64,000 nt of DNA from Lineus longissimus (Eukaryota > Nemertea > Pilidiophora > Heteronemertea > Lineidae): contig NC_088316.1 in the NCBI RefSeq assembly GCF_910592395.1, positions 5,892,001-5,956,000 on the forward strand. Direction: 5' to 3'. Below the pieces are notes generated by a model, which ran no database searches, was not told the origin of the DNA, and saw nothing but the letters and a program-made list of their open reading frames with translations. This document shows positions 19,241 to 31,463 of the stretch, one piece after another. Within the stretch, counting starts at the first letter, position 1. The number at the start of each line of letters is the position of its first letter. The translations under genes and the position numbers were made by a program.

Positions 19241-22200
19241 AAACTTTACGAAAAAAAACCCACAATCGCTAGAACTAACAAGAGGCCCAAGGGCATCTAG
19301 ACATCTAACCTGTTCTGTTGAGCGGATGATCGACTTATACCATTGATTTGAGGTGATTTTATTCCTTCTATTTTCATACGCTTCAAGCACAACAAAAAAG
19401 CTAGGCTCTACATTACATGCTTGGTCTACGTGCATGCAGCTCCAGGTGCAATCAGGAGAGCAGAATATGACTACGCAACTATGACGTCAAAGTGCGTTTT
19501 TTAAAGATTTCTTAATTTTCTGGGTTAATAACACCCCCTGCCGGAAAATATTTAACTAATGCATATCTATCTCGGAAATTTTATAATTTTAACCAATCTT
19601 CAAACCCAAATTGAACACCTTTCTTCGTCCAGTAAGCGAAATAGCCTTTTTTAAACAAAGCTGTCTCGCACGCTTAATCTAGGTCGAATCGCGTTGATTT
19701 TTGGTTTCTGATCAGAGAAAAATATACCCTAAAATTAGACATTAAGTAAGTTGAAATCTCTAGGTCGTACGGTTACAAAACGTGCGCCTCATTTCGACAG
19801 ACGGACGGCCCGACAGACGGGCGGCCCGACCGACGTACTCTTGGACAGACCCTCAGACAGAATCTCAATAGCTATTCTACCAGCTCGCTGACTTCGTCAA
19901 CTGAGCTAGAAACGTCTTTACCGCAATTCCGTAGGTCGTAGTCCAAAGTTCACTCTTTCACTATTTTGGGAAAGTGAGCTTACAGTTGTTAGAATTGTAC
20001 CGTAAAATAAAAATAAACGCATCAATATTTACAAGTTTTTCAATTTTTACCATTGTTGGCATATCCGACTCAAACTCCGGTTGCAAAGAACACCTTAACC
20101 CTGTCCCAATCCTGGATTCAACATACTGGGCGCTAATTGCAAAATGTGCGCTCGGGTCAATTCTTCATGAGGTGTGTAGTTATTAAAGTGTACCTGGTAC
20201 TATAAATTGTGCATGTATAGTGCATACATTTTACAATGAAGTTTTTGGAACACCCATTTAAAGTCCAATGATTATATTGTATACCAACGTTTGTATTACA
20301 TATCAAAATAACAAATCCTGCTTATCTCTACTTTCTAAGAACTGAAACGAAATTTGCAGCAAATGGTTTCCCAATATAATATGAGAAGTGGGGATAACTC
20401 GCCTTACACTCAAAACTGCAATTGCAACAAGTTACTGTCCAGCCAGTTACCTCTGCTCAACTATTAAGAGATAAATTCTAAAAGTACACATTATGTTTAC
20501 TTTTTTCCGTTTCCGTTTACCTTTCCCTGGTTGCTAAAATACAAAAGTTAATTGTAGTATTTCCATTTCAACTTTGAAAAGAAATCACATGAATTTACGT
20601 ATTTGAGGGACCATAAACTATGTACATTTGTAAAAGTGTTTCCACGTTAAGGTTAAGTTGAGTCGATACTTTGAAAGAGAATACCCAACACTCTCACAGG
20701 GCTCTTCCAGTTACCTCCTTTATGACATACATTAAATCAACTATATTGTTCATAGAGTTGATAATGTCTCAGTTGACGCTCAGCGCTCAACTCAATATCT
20801 TAATGTCAAGTCGTACTTATGAACAATATTCGGATACTCCTGCCACCCATAAGGACAATCTGTTGCCGATGATGATTCGTCCCCGGGACAGATAATCATC
20901 CATGAGGACAATTCATTTTCAAGGACAAGTCGTCCTTACGGACAATTCGTTTTCTTGGACAGTTTCTCCCAGGGCAACCAGTCTCCATGGATTACTAGGT
21001 GACTGTTGGGATAAGACCAAGAGTAAAACACCAATAGTTCATGATACATTATCAGAGTTGTTGTTATTGTCCCACCTCTCTCTGCAGCAGACATACGGCG
21101 GGCTTCGCAACGCTTACGAAGTTAAATGCCCTGTATCGAAGACCTTTTTGAAATTCTTCGGCTACACGGTCAACTAATTAGTAGGCAAGATGATACGTGT
21201 CACGTATTGAATAAGCACTGGATCGGACGCAATGTCACGACAGATCTTCGTAGTCCGTAAAATCTCCTTTGAATGTCAGAAGAAAATATACAATTCTATG
21301 TTTCGAGTTTATTCTATTAGACATTATTGTTTTACATATACATATATTTTCTTACATCAAATGTTGACACGAAATATTTACAAACTGTTCATACATTTCT
21401 TAGCATGGAGTCACAAGAAAAATCACGACAGTCATCAAAATTATACGACGTACATGTATTTCTCATTGAGAAACTTGTATTAGCAATTATGCAATGGTGA
21501 TAAAGTAATAAATACCAGTGTGATGTTATCATCATCGTCATACCACCACCATCATAATCATCACAATCATCTTCATCATTATTTGTATCGTCACCATCAT
21601 CATCTTTAATATCTCTAGCAGCATTATCTTCCACTTTGCTAGTTGCAAAAACAATATTGTGAACATGCATGCGCCTTTGTTGATATAAAGAATGGCATTG
21701 AATGAAAAGTTCGAATACATGAGTCCAGATCAACATTTAATGACACCCACACACAAGAAACGCTTGCTGTTTGAAATCTCTTCAACTATATCTCCTCAGC
21801 ATATATCACAAATGTATCTTTATGCTGATGATAGGATAATTACCTTAATATTTATGCTGATAACTGAAACGCAAACGGATCGATTGCTCCTTCCTTTACC
21901 ATGTTTCAGCTGCCCACACTGCTAAAAATTCCACACATTTTCTTCTAATCATACCATTGCTCGATAAGGCTGAGTTTATATCATAGGATTCTCGTTGTCA
22001 TAAATCCGGATTTCACGTGTCTTGTCACTTATCAAGAGCATGTTCGTTCATTAACTCATACTTAAAAACAGGATAGTGAAATGTGACAAAGTGAATCCTA
22101 TGTAACCCACTTGTTTGAAATGACATGTTCGTTCTTAATGTCACACGTGTCTTGTAACTCTATGTAAACCCGGCCCATGGTCCTCAAACCAGTTCTGATA

Positions 22201-22251
22201 GCTTGTACTTCGATCTGGGTGAAAATCGTAGTAAAACTCAGAAACATTTTG
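19241..22251. other. intergenic with simple repeats
   Basis: No gene recognised. 19795-19860 is a GACGGACGG/GACAGACGG minisatellite-like run. 20860-20960 holds degenerate GGACAATTCGT repeats. 21528-21605 is an ATC/ACC trinucleotide-rich tract that produces Asp- and Met-rich shadow frames. Confidence 0.5.
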
Positions 22252-22425
22252 CTACGTGCAGGTATTCTCCACAGCAGCGCAACTAGAGTCTGGAGGGGCC
22301 AAGAACAGTCGTCCATTGTGGCCACATATGCATAGTTGATACACTCCAGGATAGCGCGTCCCATCTCCAATTGGTTCACTGACAGGAAGATTTAAAAATT
22401 GGACATTGTCGGAGTCTAACCGGAT
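22252..22425 (-). CDS. sarcoglycan last exon
   Basis: Acceptor TTATTTCAG before 22425. Encodes 'IRLDSDNVQFLNLP' and the terminal cysteine cluster 'YQLCICGHNGRLFLAPPDSSC', ending in TAG at 22254-22252. The conserved cysteines form the disulfides typical of this family. Confidence 0.93.
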   Translation of the reverse strand: MRLDSDNVQFLNLPVSEPIGDGTRYPGVYQLCICGHNGRLFLAPPDSSCAAVENTCT

Positions 22426-25400
22426 CTGAAATAAGAATAAAATATATTTCTGAGGTAATAATACATTGATCAATACTGTTATACACGTAGATGTAATTAT
22501 ATTGTTAATACATTGTATTGTGCAATGATTGGGGCGTAGGTGAGATACTGGTATCATAAAATCTGTCGCCACACGAAACGGCTGTAAGAAAAGTGGTGGC
22601 TCATTGGAGAATCCAGTCGAGTGAGACTGTCAAATTTGTTAGAAAGGTTACAGAGACAATATTTGAATATCAAAATCATTTTATATCCGACCGTGGGGTG
22701 GTATGACTGCTGACGAGGACTCCCCTATTTGGCACATAGTTTTGCCAGGCTACTGTTGATTAGCGCTTCAACTTACTGCATTATCTAATGACTGTATCTT
22801 CATGTCATAAAGGCTTGTGATGCTGATTTCTCCAGCCGGAGAGAAGAGATTGACACCGCGTGGGGCAGACACTTGGACATATTCTGTGGGAGACTCCAAC
22901 CTGGAAAAGTGCATGTATGTTAATTTAAAGAAAACCTCTCTCAACACTTGCGAAACAACATGAACAACACCTCCCCACCAGTCTAAAGCTACCCAACAAA
23001 CAGTCAGAAAAAGTGAACATCATGTAAAAGATTAGCCAACAGCACCGTATTATTCACTTGGCACGTTGTGGAAAGACAATTCAATTACGCTTGAATGTTC
23101 TTGTCCACCTAGTACAAAAGACATTTCACATGAAGCCGGACAAGATTTTTTGATACATTTAAAAACAATTGAACAAAGGAAGAGAGGAATTCGTGGGGAT
23201 TGAAGAGTACAGAAAATAATTGGGAAACAGTATACAGTATACTGTATTTTCATTGATCTCTCTTGCTGATTTACTGCACCGCTCCTCCAACTTTTAGACT
23301 GGGGAATCACGATGGCGAACACGTTTTTCCTCATACCAACCAGTCAGCGATGACGACATCGGTAGAATAATGCCATGCATGGAAAAGTAAAAATTATCGG
23401 ATGGCACGTGATCGCCAATGGTGTGACGTGATTGATCCACGTACTAGTGAGGTATGATCAACAGAATTATCATGAGAGGAAGTGAGGACATACCTGAGAT
23501 TGTGATATGCATCCGAACGTACTCTTGGTGTTTGGACGGAACCATTAAATGCAGCTCCTTTGGCACCTACAATTTTGATACAAATTAGACGACGAGGATC
23601 ATGTTGTCTCAACCACATTGTCAATGCAGTGGGTTTAGAAAGGGCTAAGTACTTGATGTACCTGTATCATTAATTGGTGACGAAAATAACCTTTTACTCC
23701 CAATTCTATTCGATAGCATTTTCTATTAATGGGTATCATTCCAACAATATACATGACGTATCACTTACTTCCAGGAGGAGAACCCTTGTGCATGCTTAGA
23801 GACCAACCGCTTCAAACAAAGGTTCAGTGAGGCTCATTAATGTCAAGGACAAGGCAGGATCTAGGAAGTCAAATTGGTAGTCCTCAGGGGACTAGTAAGC
23901 ACATTTATGGGCCTGTACCATTGCTTATAGATATAGTTTATAGTTTAATAGTACCTCCATGGTGTGATTCAGCGACAATTTTGTTCTTTACACAAGCGCC
24001 TGATCAACAGTTTCGATGTACTGTGAGAGACCCCTACCGGCGACTTCTCTGACCTACCTGGCTTCTGATAGAGCCACCCTATAAACCAAAATGCTAGAAC
24101 ACATGTACATGTACCTGTTATTTTAAGAATTTCTGCCCCAAGCACTGCTTTCTTACTGTCTGCATAGAACAGCTGGCGTCCTTTTGCGTTTTTCACCTCA
24201 AAGGCGTCGCTATATGCTTCTATTCTATTGTTCGCTGAAAATATAAATTGGCGAGAGAAACAATCAGGGTAGACCCTCGCTATTAAAAAGGACAATCTCG
24301 GGACTGACAAGTACTGTCCTCCGCCCTTTTAAACCCCTTTTGAACCCCCGAAAAATGCCGTTTTTTTCACCCCTTTTAAGCATTTCAAACTTCCTGCGGT
24401 ATTCTGAAGTCAGCAGACGACCGGATCTTTTGGTGTACCAAAAATTCCGCTATGTGTCGCATTCTATCGTCTGCTGGAAAAGTATACGCTTATTGAACAT
24501 TTTTCATTTCGCATTTTATGTTTGTTTTGTGATTTTCTTTCTGTCATTTTTCGTTCATAATTGATTTATTATGGGAGATCGTTTTGGAAGAACCTCATTT
24601 CCCCTTATTTTATTGCCAGATTCTCCATCCTTGATGAGTATTGCCTCCAGAATTCAGTCATGATGTAAAATTTGGTGTATCTGCCCGAAGAAAGTGTTCA
24701 GAAGTCAGAAAACTGAAAGGTTCTTGCAATTTTCGTGGTATTCTTCAGTTTCTGTGCGTTTCCATGGCAACGGGGTGAAAATATGACAAGTATTCTTGGA
24801 CTAGTTGAAAGGCAGTTCACTGCCCTAAATCTTGTTTCACACAAGAAGTGTTTTTTGTCAAAGTTAGTTCATATCATCACACATAATGTATGTGGTTTTG
24901 GTATGTCTGCATCAGTATTTACCCTGTGCTATAGTATAGTGACCTAATGGGTCGGCCTACTGTCCCAAAGGTTTGCCATATCAACCTTGTTCCAAGAGAT
25001 ATGTTTAATTCACCATTCTTGATAAAAATTATCTACTAAATTCATTTTTGATGATATTTTTGGTGTGTCTGACCAGGGAAACTGTGTAAAGACTATTATG
25101 TTGGGAATACATAACATTTTTGTGGAAATTTAAGACTTTCTGGAGAATTTCAACCGTTGCCATGGCAACAACATCAATATTATGACGCTTACTTAGGTCC
25201 CACCTGAAAGGCAGTTCACTACCCCTAAAATAATACCATTACACCTATACTCTATCTCTCCTATTAAGCCCACAATCATGTCAATCATATTCGTTGGGGT
25301 ATTTTGACTAAAATCTATCCTAAAAAAACTTGTCCCTCAGAGAGTTAATAGGGAGGTCATCTATTTAGAGAGGTCAAATTGAATGGAAACAACAATTTTA

Positions 25401-28400
25401 ATTTAGGACCAAAACTAGTGTACTTAATAGAGAGGTTGGCCTTAATGGAGAAATATCCGCTAAGGGATTTTCTACTGTATTAGTACAAGGTAAACCGATA
25501 TAGAAATTAGTTGTTCCATCATTTCCACTGCAATTAAAGACGAGGGATGCACCGAATGGAATGGGACGGGGTGGCGAAATCCATTAGGACGCAATGACTG
25601 TGACGGCAAAGACCTGATGCTCTGTAACCACTGGTAACCACATGAATCGATGCATTAGCAAATTCTTCTATGATTATTCTCTCGTTTGTCTGTGAAAAAT
25701 CTGAAAACCCCAGAATTTATTCGTGTTCAGGAAAACATACATAAAGCAAAGTTCCCGCAAAAAATAGTTGCTCGTAAACCAATCAACTACGCTTAGCTGA
25801 TGGCACAGTTTAAGTTCACTAGTTGCCTTCTAGGTGGAAGGATTGAAGGAAGATGGTCCGGCTACCTAGACGGCAGTAGATGAACTAAATCAAGTGCTCT
25901 TGGCATTGGATATTCTGATGATTAAAGTCAGCATATCCGGTTAACGCCATGCAGCTACTTTGTGGAAACTTGTTATCAAGTGATGTGATCATCTTATTCA
26001 TCATAAGGGCATTTTTACCTCGCCCCCAACATTTTGTACGAATGACAGAGTGTATTCTATTTACCTAAGATGAGTTTACTTCTAACCACATCATTCACTG
26101 TAGTTTGCATAGATATGTTTGTGTCCGACTGTATTTTCAATGGCTTATTCTGAAAATAGAAATTAGAACGATATCAGCTAATTAGTGATTCGTTGGAGGA
26201 CTTCGAATAAACTCCAGACATCGAGTAGAACTAACCGAGGTTAACTGTTTCAAGCGCATGCGTAATCGGATACAAAATCTGGAAATTTTGTTCTACCTCC
26301 TGCCGACAGTGGTGCTGATTTAAAGTCTGGAGAGAGTACTGCAGCTCTGGTTGATTCTGCGTAAGAGTTTCGGGGAGGCAACGGAAGTTGTGCCTGTCTC
26401 GACGTCCCGCAACGTCACTGTTCACACTATTTCCCGATTAGCAGAATCCTATTGATAATGCGCTCTGCGACCAATTAATTCCGACCTTTTTTTCCCAGAT
26501 CCCGACGTCCCTCCCCCGGCTCCCTTAAGGTACAATGTAGTACGGCTTCATAAATACGACATCCGCGTCCGGCACAGTAGCTTATTAGGCCAGTTTCGCA
26601 AAGCTCCCGAAACGTCAACGCGAACGACTAGCTCCCTGTTTGCATGATCTCCTCATAACGATGTCACGACCGAACAAATAGGTTAGGCTTCGAGGAGTTA
26701 ATTTTTCACCCTTCATTTGTGATCGAAGGCCTACCGCAATTCTTTTGAGCGCTTTCGCCATGTCGTAATCAAATTGAAAAATTGCACCCTAGATATGACG
26801 TATCCGTATGGATTTACAAATGTGGTCTTTCACACATCCAAGTACACCATACGTTATTCGATATGTCTACGGCCCGGCCGACAGAGACGTGCTCCTCACC
26901 GGTTGCTCCTCACCGAGACATACCTGAGTAAACTTTAGTAATGTTTTAAGATGGCACCACTGAGGTTTCTGCATGTAGCCATATAGCTTGCAGATGTAGA
27001 AGTTTGAAAAGTCCTAGGATAGAATGTCCGGGGAGCAAAAAATTATATTGTGTGTGCTTTGATCTCCGAGGGATTGATGGCCATTACCTTCAAAAACAAT
27101 ACATCATAATCCGGCAGAATACAATAGCTCGGACACTTTCAAGGGGAACATTTTCTGCATTCACCGGTGCAGAAGTTTGAAATGTCCGATATCAGAATGT
27201 CCAGCACTTGTCCGGGGCACAAAGGACTCTTTTTCGCGCCTTGATGGTTAAACTATTTACGTGATTGACGGCCATCGGCCTGTAAAAAAACATTTACCAT
27301 AATCCGTCAGAATACAACAGGCACGAAAGGGGCGGATACTTTTTCCAATGGGACATTTTCTACTTCATCTATTCATTTTCATATCACGCATGAATTCGCA
27401 TCAGTTCTTGTCAAAATAGATAGACAATGCATTTAAATGTAAGTACCTTATATGATCCAATTTTTGAAACTTTCATATTTTTGATGAACTCAACGTCTCC
27501 CTCCAAACGAACTCCTTTCTTTGTGATTCGTAACTTCCCCATGCCGTCCTGAAAATAGAGATGTGAATGGGTGTAATTCGTGATGAAAAATACTTGATAA
27601 TCTGGTTCAGTACTTTGAGCGTCAAATACCTCTCTCTCTAGGCTGTTCATCCTGTTTTCAGTAATCAATTACTCCAGGCTGACCGAGGAGAAAGAGTTGC
27701 GCCTGTTCATGCGGCAACTATATTTTCTTACTGTGGGGTGACCGGGATATTTTTGGAAATGAAACATACAGTTTTCAGTTGACGTTCCGATTACACAAGG
27801 TTCTTAAAACGCTCTTAAAATAATGGTCTATGAATTTTTGAAAAACCTAGCCAACACAAATACATTGAGGTTTTTCAGGAAAATGACAATCCATTTGTGG
27901 TTTCTCAGAAGTTCAATCAAATTCAGGGTATTTCATTTCTCTGAACCTCTAAGGGTTTGGATATTTGGGTTGGCTTACATTTATAATTGACACCGATCTC
28001 GAGGTATTTGTGGCCTCACTGCACATCACGAGGATGGCGCTAACTAAACTGTAGACTAAAACCGACGGGTTTTTTAATGAAATGACAGGTCCATTCAAGC
28101 GCTAGGTTATGAATACCAACAATGAGTTATCACTTTCTATTCTAAAATTCCCCAGACTAGATATATTAATGGCGTTATCCACCGAGAATCGGCGCATACA
28201 TTATGCACATTGTATCTCAACCCCAAGAGGTCATGGTTGCTTATCAAAACCTCTGTTGGTCAAAATGGGGGTTATAGAAATTGTATTTAAACCAAAAACA
28301 TAAAATCCTTTCTGTGAAGAGTGTAGCTCCAGAAGTCATGGTGACGGCTTTTCACATGTGTCTGAAGCAGTCTGTGAATAAATTGACCTTCTGATTGAGA

Positions 28401-29713
28401 ATTTAAATCAATAGCCTCGTGATTTCATGATAAGAAACGGCACTGCCGGGATCACGTGCCGATAGCCGCCTCTTTGATTGTACATGGCGGGAGTTATGAT
28501 TAAACATCCGTCACTGACAGAGACACAAGAAAAATGCTACACAGAAATCGATTCGAACTTCGATTTTTCAGATTGCTCGTTATATTTTTGATTTGATGCA
28601 TAATGCGACTCAACGTGAATTGTCGTCAAAGTGGTCGATTCCAATCCCGCTTAAGCGTGTTGAGAAACTAAAGCTATACATGTACATGTGTTATAGCATA
28701 TTTTCTTGATATTGATAAACAAGTAGAAAAAGGGTGTTTTCAAATCGTTGTACGTATCATGAGTCACGAAACAAAGAATCGACCATCAACATCAAAACCA
28801 CGTAGCTGATTCGATCTGGAAGATATTTTGAAAATACTTTTCGCTTACGACAAATAGGTACTGTACTATGTCTCTACCAATGATATGAACTGCAATTGCA
28901 GCACTTGAAGGTCACGTAGAAATAGGGAGTGGACATTGAGGGTCTATATCATTGAATAATTAGGGGGGGAATCGTAGTTTCTGGGATTTTTTTATTTGGT
29001 GACCTGTTGTTTTTTTCTCATTAAAGGACACTGAATTAGGATGTACATGTACATGAAACTTTAAGTGCCAACATACAAATTATAAATCTAAGGCATTCGG
29101 ACTTGTATTTTCGTTTGGAGAAAACGGCTGGTTATGCTGACTCAAAGTTAGCTGCTCCACAATACAATACTTTGAGGCACCACCCGGTACGCAGAAATTT
29201 GAACACAATTTTCAGGTTTTTCTTCCGGTTAAGCATGCGCACTGATAAGTAACCAAGCCGTTACCAAGGAATACGTATTCATTATGTTCTTTCGTAAGCG
29301 TAACCGGATCCAAAATATGGAAAAATTGTTCGATCTTCTGCCGTCCGCGGTGCTGATTCAAACTTCTGTAAGAGGTCTAAAAAGGTCTTTCGCTACAGAG
29401 ACCAACACATTACCGGTAAAGCACGGTTATAGTAAAGCGTATTTTTCATGGAAAGGAAACTTTCTGAAGGGTGTGAATGAATCTGATGTGATCGACTTAC
29501 TATTGAGAAGTCCATGACTCTGAGTATCCATACGGTTAGGGCGAAGTTGATGATCATGGCGGAGAGGAGGAATACAATGGAACAATACAGGCACCGTTTC
29601 CGCCACCCATATATCCCAGAGGCGTAATGGTCGTTGCACACCATCGTCCGTGGTGCCAGAGAGCTACTCCCGTCGGACAGGGCTAGGGCGTCTTTGGAAT
29701 CACTTTTTACACG
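22252..29713 (-). CDS. gamma/delta-type sarcoglycan, 7 exons (5' end uncertain)
   Basis: Predicted subunit of the sarcoglycan complex, which sits in the muscle plasma membrane within the dystrophin-glycoprotein complex. Exons (minus): 29713-29501, 27548-27447, 26149-26065, 24234-24115, 23566-23494, 22900-22777, 22425-22252. All introns are GT-AG and phases join without a break (296 codons from 29713). Order: cytoplasmic tail, 'YGWRKRCLY', one membrane helix (about residues 41-64), 'DGMGKLRITKKGVRLEGD', 'ADSKKAVLGAEILKITG', 'LESPTEYVQVSAPRG', and the C-terminal C-x-C...C-x6-C cluster that marks gamma/delta/zeta sarcoglycans. N-glycosylation sequons N-I-S and N-G-S lie in the extracellular part. 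Length is close to the usual 290 aa. The start is ambiguous: the ATG at 29740 with no intron, an internal ATG in 'TMVCNDHY', or an upstream exon, since CTTTCTCTTTGCAG just before 29713 looks like an acceptor. Which vertebrate paralog it matches cannot be told. Confidence 0.93.
22777..22900 (-). CDS. sarcoglycan exon 6
   Basis: Acceptor TTTTCCAG, donor GTAAGT. Encodes 'LESPTEYVQVSAPRGVNLF' and 'SPAGEISITSLYDMKIQSL', matching the LESPTRSLSM-type repeat of sarcoglycans. 124 bp; entry phase 2, exit phase 0. Confidence 0.93.
23494..23566 (-). CDS. sarcoglycan exon 5
   Basis: Acceptor TTTTGTAG, donor GTATGT. Encodes 'GAKGAAFNGSVQTPRVRSDA', equivalent to the GTEGAVFEHSVETPxxRAxP segment of vertebrate gamma/delta sarcoglycan, and contains an N-G-S sequon. 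Confidence 0.93.
24014..24085 (+). repeat. GTGAGAGACC-family repeat in sarcoglycan intron 4
   Basis: CTGTGAGAGACCCCTACCGG followed by CGACTTCTCTGACCTACCTG. It is a short core fragment of the 170-bp dispersed repeat, in the intron 30 bp from the exon at 24115. Confidence 0.55.
24115..24234 (-). CDS. sarcoglycan exon 4
   Basis: Acceptor ATTTTCAG, donor GTACAT. Encodes 'NNRIEAYSDAFEVKNAKGRQ' then 'LFYADSKKAVLGAEILKITG', the xLFxADxKEVVVGADKLRVTG block of the family. Entry phase 1, exit phase 1. Confidence 0.93.
24580..25245 (+). repeat. diverged tandem duplication in a sarcoglycan intron
   Basis: TCCATGGCAACGGGGTGAAA...GAAAGGCAGTTCACTGCCCT (24760-24820) is echoed by TGCCATGGCAACAACATCAA...GAAAGGCAGTTCACTACCCC (25160-25225), with weaker similarity before each. 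The period is about 400 bp. Confidence 0.55.
26065..26149 (-). CDS. sarcoglycan exon 3
   Basis: Acceptor CTATTTTCAG, donor GTAAAT. Encodes 'NKPLKIQSDTNISMQTTVND' then 'VVRSKLIL', corresponding to the SLLLQSTQNVTVNARNSEG region, with an N-I-S sequon. 85 bp; exit phase 1. Confidence 0.9.
26980..27370 (+). repeat. diverged tandem duplication, about 185 bp period
   Basis: AGAAGTTTGAAAAGTCC...ATAATCCGGCAGAATACAA...GGGAACATTTTCTGCATTCA is followed by AGAAGTTTGAAATGTCC...ATAATCCGTCAGAATACAA...GGGACATTTTCTACTTCATC. It lies in the intron upstream of exon 2. Confidence 0.7.
27447..27548 (-). CDS. sarcoglycan exon 2 (of those found)
   Basis: Acceptor CTATTTTCAG, donor GTACTT. Encodes 'DGMGKLRITKKGVRLEGDVE' then 'FIKNMKVSKIGSYK', equivalent to the GxGxLRVTxxGLRLEGEAEF block just outside the membrane. 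In-phase 102 bp. Confidence 0.94.
29501..29713 (-). CDS. sarcoglycan exon with membrane anchor
   Basis: Donor GTAAGT at 29500. Encodes a cytoplasmic tail, the diagnostic G-I-Y-G-W-R-K-R-C-L-Y and a hydrophobic helix ending V-W-I-L-R-V-M. The basic WRKR on the N-terminal side predicts a type II (N-in) orientation. The frame is open upstream to an ATG at 29740, so either that ATG or an upstream exon starts the protein. Confidence 0.94.
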
Positions 29714-29740
29714 CTGCAAAGAGAAAGGTTTAAAGGACAT

Positions 29741-31335
29741 AAGCTCAAGGGGGATTGCAGGCAGGGTTTAGATGGTCTAACTACTGGTGTCTTGACTGAA
29801 ATGCACATGCGGTAAACTGACTCTGTTTTGACTCGTGAATGAAGGGGATTCCTCGTACAAGTGTAAATAGTGCCAATGTCATGAAGGATAGTTGCTGCAA
29901 ATGGTTTGCCCTTTACAGCTCATGCAATTATTCCGCATCCGTGTGCAAGAGCATAGGGAAGAATACAATATAGAGCAAAGAAACAAACATCACATTTATA
30001 TTTGTCCTTGCCGGTTTTGGTATATCGACGCCCATGATAGCTGTTTCGTGGAAATGACGTTTTCAAGATTTACCCTGATTACCCTTTAATAAGACACTGC
30101 TGGAACAATGGCAATTCAGGTATGAGCGGGGTTTGTTTAAAGATAATAGACCTGGATTCTTACAACTACGAGGCAATAGGTAAAGTGACCCAACGAATCT
30201 CAAAAGATTATGCACTTCTTTTATAACAGTGATCTGTATCAGCCAGCAGAGAGGCGAATCTGTCATCTTTGTAATTTCCCTCGTATCATCCCAATCACGT
30301 GATGAACAGCGGGATTTCTCTTTCCATTTATCCATGATTATAGTTGCTTTTTCCTGATTGCGTCCGATGTATCTTTACCCTGGTCATAAATACACTATCT
30401 CAATCACAGTTTAGTTTTTTTTCCTGATCAACGCTTTTTTATGATGTTACCTATTGAGACACTACGCGTTGGGTGGTTTCTGTAGTCTTAAGTGCGCAGT
30501 TTTTTCTCTCTTGTTTACGTGCTATCAAGCGGGTAACCAGTTCCATGGCCAGGTGGTGCAGTACAAGCGATCAGGCAGACGTAACATTAGATTCATCAGT
30601 ATCGCTTCATTCGACTTCTGATTCTCGATTACCCCCGGCAATTTTTCTGAGCATCAGTCTTTACATAGCAAGGGGCCGCTACTCACGAGTGTCAGGATTT
30701 TGTATACAAACAATCGAAACACATAACTTTTTCTGTTGACTTGGCTTGTATTTATTTAGTCAAAACCGAGGAGCCCAGCCCAATGACACATTCTTATCAT
30801 TTGGACGGTGTTATATAAAAAATAAACTCTCTATAAAATATAAGGTGCAAATATATACATGTAATCATCTCATGTTCTTCACAGGAAGTCCAACAGGAAA
30901 TACCTCCCAGCGCCACAAACCCCAAGTATACAAATTAAACACACACCAACCAACACTTCACTTCCATCTATTACAATCACACCAAACTATGTACTCATGC
31001 AAAACAATGTCACTTTGTGACTCTTAATTTCAGCTCTTGAAATACGAATGCTCAAAAACATATTCGAAAAGCTTAATAGCCAATACCAGACTACCTATTC
31101 CCCCCCCCCCCCCCGCCCGGGGTCGCTCCTTTACCGGTTTCCTATCTATAATCATGGACCGCTGCACCCCCACCCGGTTTTCTCATTGCTTCAATAATTC
31201 ATCTGTGAATTTAATCTTAAATTCGAACAATGAGATTGCATTAACCTGTTCACACTCTGACGATGTTCTCATAAATAATTGACAATTTATAATTTTAGAG
31301 ATTTAATACGATAAGTGCTAACCAAGATCGTTGCA
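29741..31335. other. intergenic upstream of sarcoglycan
   Basis: No convincing exon or promoter motif identified. A short GTGAGAGACC-family fragment (ATTCCTCGTACAAGTGTAAA) is near 29848-29870. A C run at about 31099-31113 and CACACACCAACC-rich sequence near 30940 are low-complexity. Confidence 0.4.
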
Positions 31336-31336
31336 T

Positions 31337-31445
31337 CTAGTCTTTCGCGAAGAACTCCCTTAACCTGTGGTAACGCAGTCTCAAAGCTAATGACCATCCT
31401 CGATCAGCTAACTGAACTTCCAGCGCTATTGCCTCCGTAGGCGCG
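31337..31445 (-). repeat. coding-like segment shared with 44610-44660
   Basis: On the minus strand reads 'APTEAIALEVQL' then 'LALRLRYHRLREFFAKD' and stop. The plus strand at 44610-44660 reads 'GATEAIPLEIQYGDNE' with CTACGGAGGCAATACCACTG. It is a shared dispersed segment of unknown origin, directly upstream of the LINE fragment at 31480. Confidence 0.45.
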
Positions 31446-31463
31446 TTGTCTGGAAGCTGAGCA

